Translations under genes and position numbers: made by a program
In this document: one piece after another, positions 16,317-17,898 of the stretch
How positions within the stretch are numbered: position 1 is the stretch's first letter
Layout: each line of letters begins with the position of its first letter
Assembly (NCBI GenBank): GCA_022866645.1
Contig: JALHUQ010000212.1
Span: 1 to 17,898, forward strand
Reading direction: 5' to 3'
Origin: Woeseiaceae bacterium
GTDB lineage: Bacteria > Pseudomonadota > Gammaproteobacteria > Steroidobacterales > Woeseiaceae
DNA length: 17,898 nucleotides
The notes under the pieces: model-generated
Told to the model about the DNA's origin: nothing
The model's database searches: none
Seen by the model: the letters and a program-made list of their open reading frames with translations, nothing else

Positions 16317-17345
16317 ATGCCTTTGCCCGACTGGCCCCGAGCACACGGGCTGCCATTGTTTGCGGCGACCATCCGCGGCAAGCCTGAAGATTTTGATGTT
16401 ACTGAAGAGCTCGGCTTCGAGCCCTCTGGCGACGGCGAGCATGACTTCCTGTACCTCGAAAAGATCGGCATCAACACCGAGTGGCTGGCCCGGCAATTGG
16501 CAATTTTTGCCGATGTGCCAGCAAAAGACGTTGGCTATTCAGGGCTCAAAGACCGACACGCCGTGACCCGCCAGTGGTTCAGCGTACCGCGCTGGAACCA
16601 ACCCGACTGGGCAGCGCTGGACGTGAGCGGTGCCCGTGTACTCGAAGTCAGTCGCAACGCGCGGAAACTTCGCCGCGGCGCCCATCAGATCAACCAATTC
16701 CAAATTGTTCTGCGCGGCACGAGAAAGGACTCAGACCCCCTTGAGGAACGATTGCAAACGATTCGCGAGGCGGGGGTGCCGAATTATTTTGGCGAGCAAC
16801 GATTTGGTCGTGATGGAGGAAATATTGCTCTGGCGAACAGTTGGGCGGCGGGTCGGAGATTGCCGAGACACAAACGCAGTATCGCGATATCGAGCGCACG
16901 TTCGTACCTGTTCAACGAGTTGCTTGCCGCTCGCGTCACCGATAAGTCCTGGAATAAGCTGGTCGCGGGCGATGTGGCCAATCTGGAAGGCTCTGGCAGC
17001 GTATTCGAAGTCGACGACGCGAATGACGAATTGCGAGAGCGCTGCACTGCGTTGGACATTCATCCGACAGCCTTGCTGTGGGGTGATGGTTGCGATACGA
17101 ATGCCGCTCCAGCGGGCCATGATGACTGGTTGCAGGCGCTCAACAAAGCCAGGGTCCAGCCAGCGTACAGGAGCCTGAGGCTGAGAGTGGTCGACTTGCG
17201 GTGGCAGGTGGACAAGGATACTTTGACGCTTAATTTCGGTTTGACTCGCGGCGCATTCGCGACGTCAGTCCTTCGCGAGATCGCCAATACCACAGATTTT
17301 GTCAGCCCCAATAATCCGGACGAGATACATCATGAGTCACCATGA
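16317..17345 (+). CDS. truD: tRNA pseudouridine(13) synthase TruD
   Basis: TruD makes pseudouridine at position 13 of tRNA-Glu in bacteria. The 342-residue protein has the E. coli-like length (349), an N-terminal catalytic part with RGKPEDFDVTEELGFEPSG, the catalytic D79 in SGLKDRHA (E. coli D80), and HQINQFQIVLR. It also has NYFGEQRFGRDGGN, the TruD insertion domain (about 155-300) and the closing motif LNFGLTRGAFATSVLRE. The ATG at 16317 follows ftsB by 7 bases with no visible Shine-Dalgarno, so it probably depends on transcription and translation from upstream. In E. coli the preceding genes are ispD-ispF and the following ones surE-pcm; here neither pair is adjacent. Its last 14 bases overlap the next gene. 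Confidence 0.96.
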   Translation: MPLPDWPRAHGLPLFAATIRGKPEDFDVTEELGFEPSGDGEHDFLYLEKIGINTEWLARQLAIFADVPAKDVGYSGLKDRHAVTRQWFSVPRWNQPDWAALDVSGARVLEVSRNARKLRRGAHQINQFQIVLRGTRKDSDPLEERLQTIREAGVPNYFGEQRFGRDGGNIALANSWAAGRRLPRHKRSIAISSARSYLFNELLAARVTDKSWNKLVAGDVANLEGSGSVFEVDDANDELRERCTALDIHPTALLWGDGCDTNAAPAGHDDWLQALNKARVQPAYRSLRLRVVDLRWQVDKDTLTLNFGLTRGAFATSVLREIANTTDFVSPNNPDEIHHESP

Positions 17346-17898
17346 ATCACACAAGGCGCACCGGGTAGGGTGGCTGCGTGCCGCCGTGCTGGGTGCCAAT
17401 GACGGCATCGTCTCAACCTCAAGTCTCATCATTGGCGTCGCTGCAGCCGGCGCCACACAAGGTAATATTCTGCTCGCCGGCAGTGCCGGACTGGTCGCCG
17501 GCGCGATGTCCATGGCGGCCGGCGAATACGTCTCTGTCAGCTCGCAATCCGACACCGAAAATGCGGATCTGGCGCTGGAACGGCACTCGTTGAAGCACAA
17601 TTTCGAACTTGAAAAAATCGAACTGGCGGAAATTTACGAAGGCAGGGGGCTTGATTCGACATTGGCCCTGGAAGTTGCCGACCAGCTCATGGCGCATGAC
17701 GCGCTGGGCGCACATGCCCGCGATGAAATAGGCATTTCAGAGAGCGCCAGTGCCCGCCCTGTGCAGGCCGCATTTTCGTCGGCTGGGACATTCATCGTCG
17801 GTTCTTCATTACCGTTAGTGGTCGCGTGGACCATAGCAGGGCCGCCGCTGATTCCTGTCGTGGCCGGTTCATCGCTGGTATTTCTGGCGCTACTTGGC
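17332..17898 (+). CDS. VIT1/CCC1-family (putative Fe2+/Mn2+) transporter, 3' truncated by window edge
   Basis: The frame starting at the ATG at 17332 is open to the window end (189 codons). The N-terminus is His-rich (MSHHESHKAH) and leads into LRAAVLGANDGIVSTSSLIIGV, the hallmark first membrane helix of VIT1/CCC1 proteins. The second helix, SAGLVAGAMSMAAGEYVSVSSQ, carries the conserved MSMAAGEYVSVSSQ metal-site segment. A charged, Glu-rich soluble stretch (about residues 73-137) corresponds to the family's metal-binding helices. Two further hydrophobic segments begin near residues 145 and 170. Members move ferrous iron or Mn2+ across membranes in yeast and plants; the bacterial role is less settled. 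The start overlaps truD by 14 bases in another frame. The right end of the gene lies outside the window. Confidence 0.9.
   Translation, partial: MSHHESHKAHRVGWLRAAVLGANDGIVSTSSLIIGVAAAGATQGNILLAGSAGLVAGAMSMAAGEYVSVSSQSDTENADLALERHSLKHNFELEKIELAEIYEGRGLDSTLALEVADQLMAHDALGAHARDEIGISESASARPVQAAFSSAGTFIVGSSLPLVVAWTIAGPPLIPVVAGSSLVFLALLG

Overview
The window is a stretch of conserved chromosomal core from a Gammaproteobacterium. All genes are on the + strand, base composition is moderately GC-rich (mid-50s percent by eye), and no RNA gene, mobile element, CRISPR array or sign of recent transfer was found. The order bamA-skp-lpxD-lpxA-lpxB-rnhB-dnaE-accA-tilS-pyrG-kdsA-eno-ftsB-truD follows the arrangement known from Pseudomonas-like gammaproteobacteria. 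The proteins align closely with their E. coli counterparts, but several residues point to a lineage away from the enterics. I cannot name the genus.

Region 1 (1-6154) is the outer-membrane/lipid A block. It holds the 3' part of bamA (cut by the window edge), the periplasmic chaperone skp, the first lipid A enzymes lpxD, lpxA and lpxB, and rnhB. fabZ, which normally sits between lpxD and lpxA, is absent, and the two lpx genes join by a 4-base ATGA overlap. Region 2 (6154-12004) holds the replicative polymerase dnaE, the acetyl-CoA carboxylase subunit accA and the tRNA-lysidine synthetase tilS. Region 3 (12005-12193) is the only sizeable non-coding gap and probably carries the promoter for what follows. 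Region 4 (12194-17898) holds pyrG, kdsA, eno, ftsB and truD, then the start of a VIT1/CCC1-family transporter gene cut by the right edge. ispD and ispF, usual between ftsB and truD, are absent.

Functionally the cluster joins envelope building (BamA and Skp for outer-membrane proteins, LpxD/A/B for lipid A, KdsA for Kdo, FtsB for division) with precursor supply (AccA, PyrG, which makes the CTP needed to activate Kdo, and enolase, which makes the PEP used by KdsA) and with information processing (DnaE, RnhB, TilS, TruD). Genes are packed with overlaps or short gaps, several as ATGA/GTGA or TAATG/TGATG junctions that suggest translational coupling.

No undescribed system is evident. The best second-look points are residue-level predictions and gene losses: LpxA has Met at the hydrocarbon-ruler site, KdsA is the metal-dependent type, the DnaE PHP domain is only partly eroded, and fabZ and ispDF are missing from their usual places.
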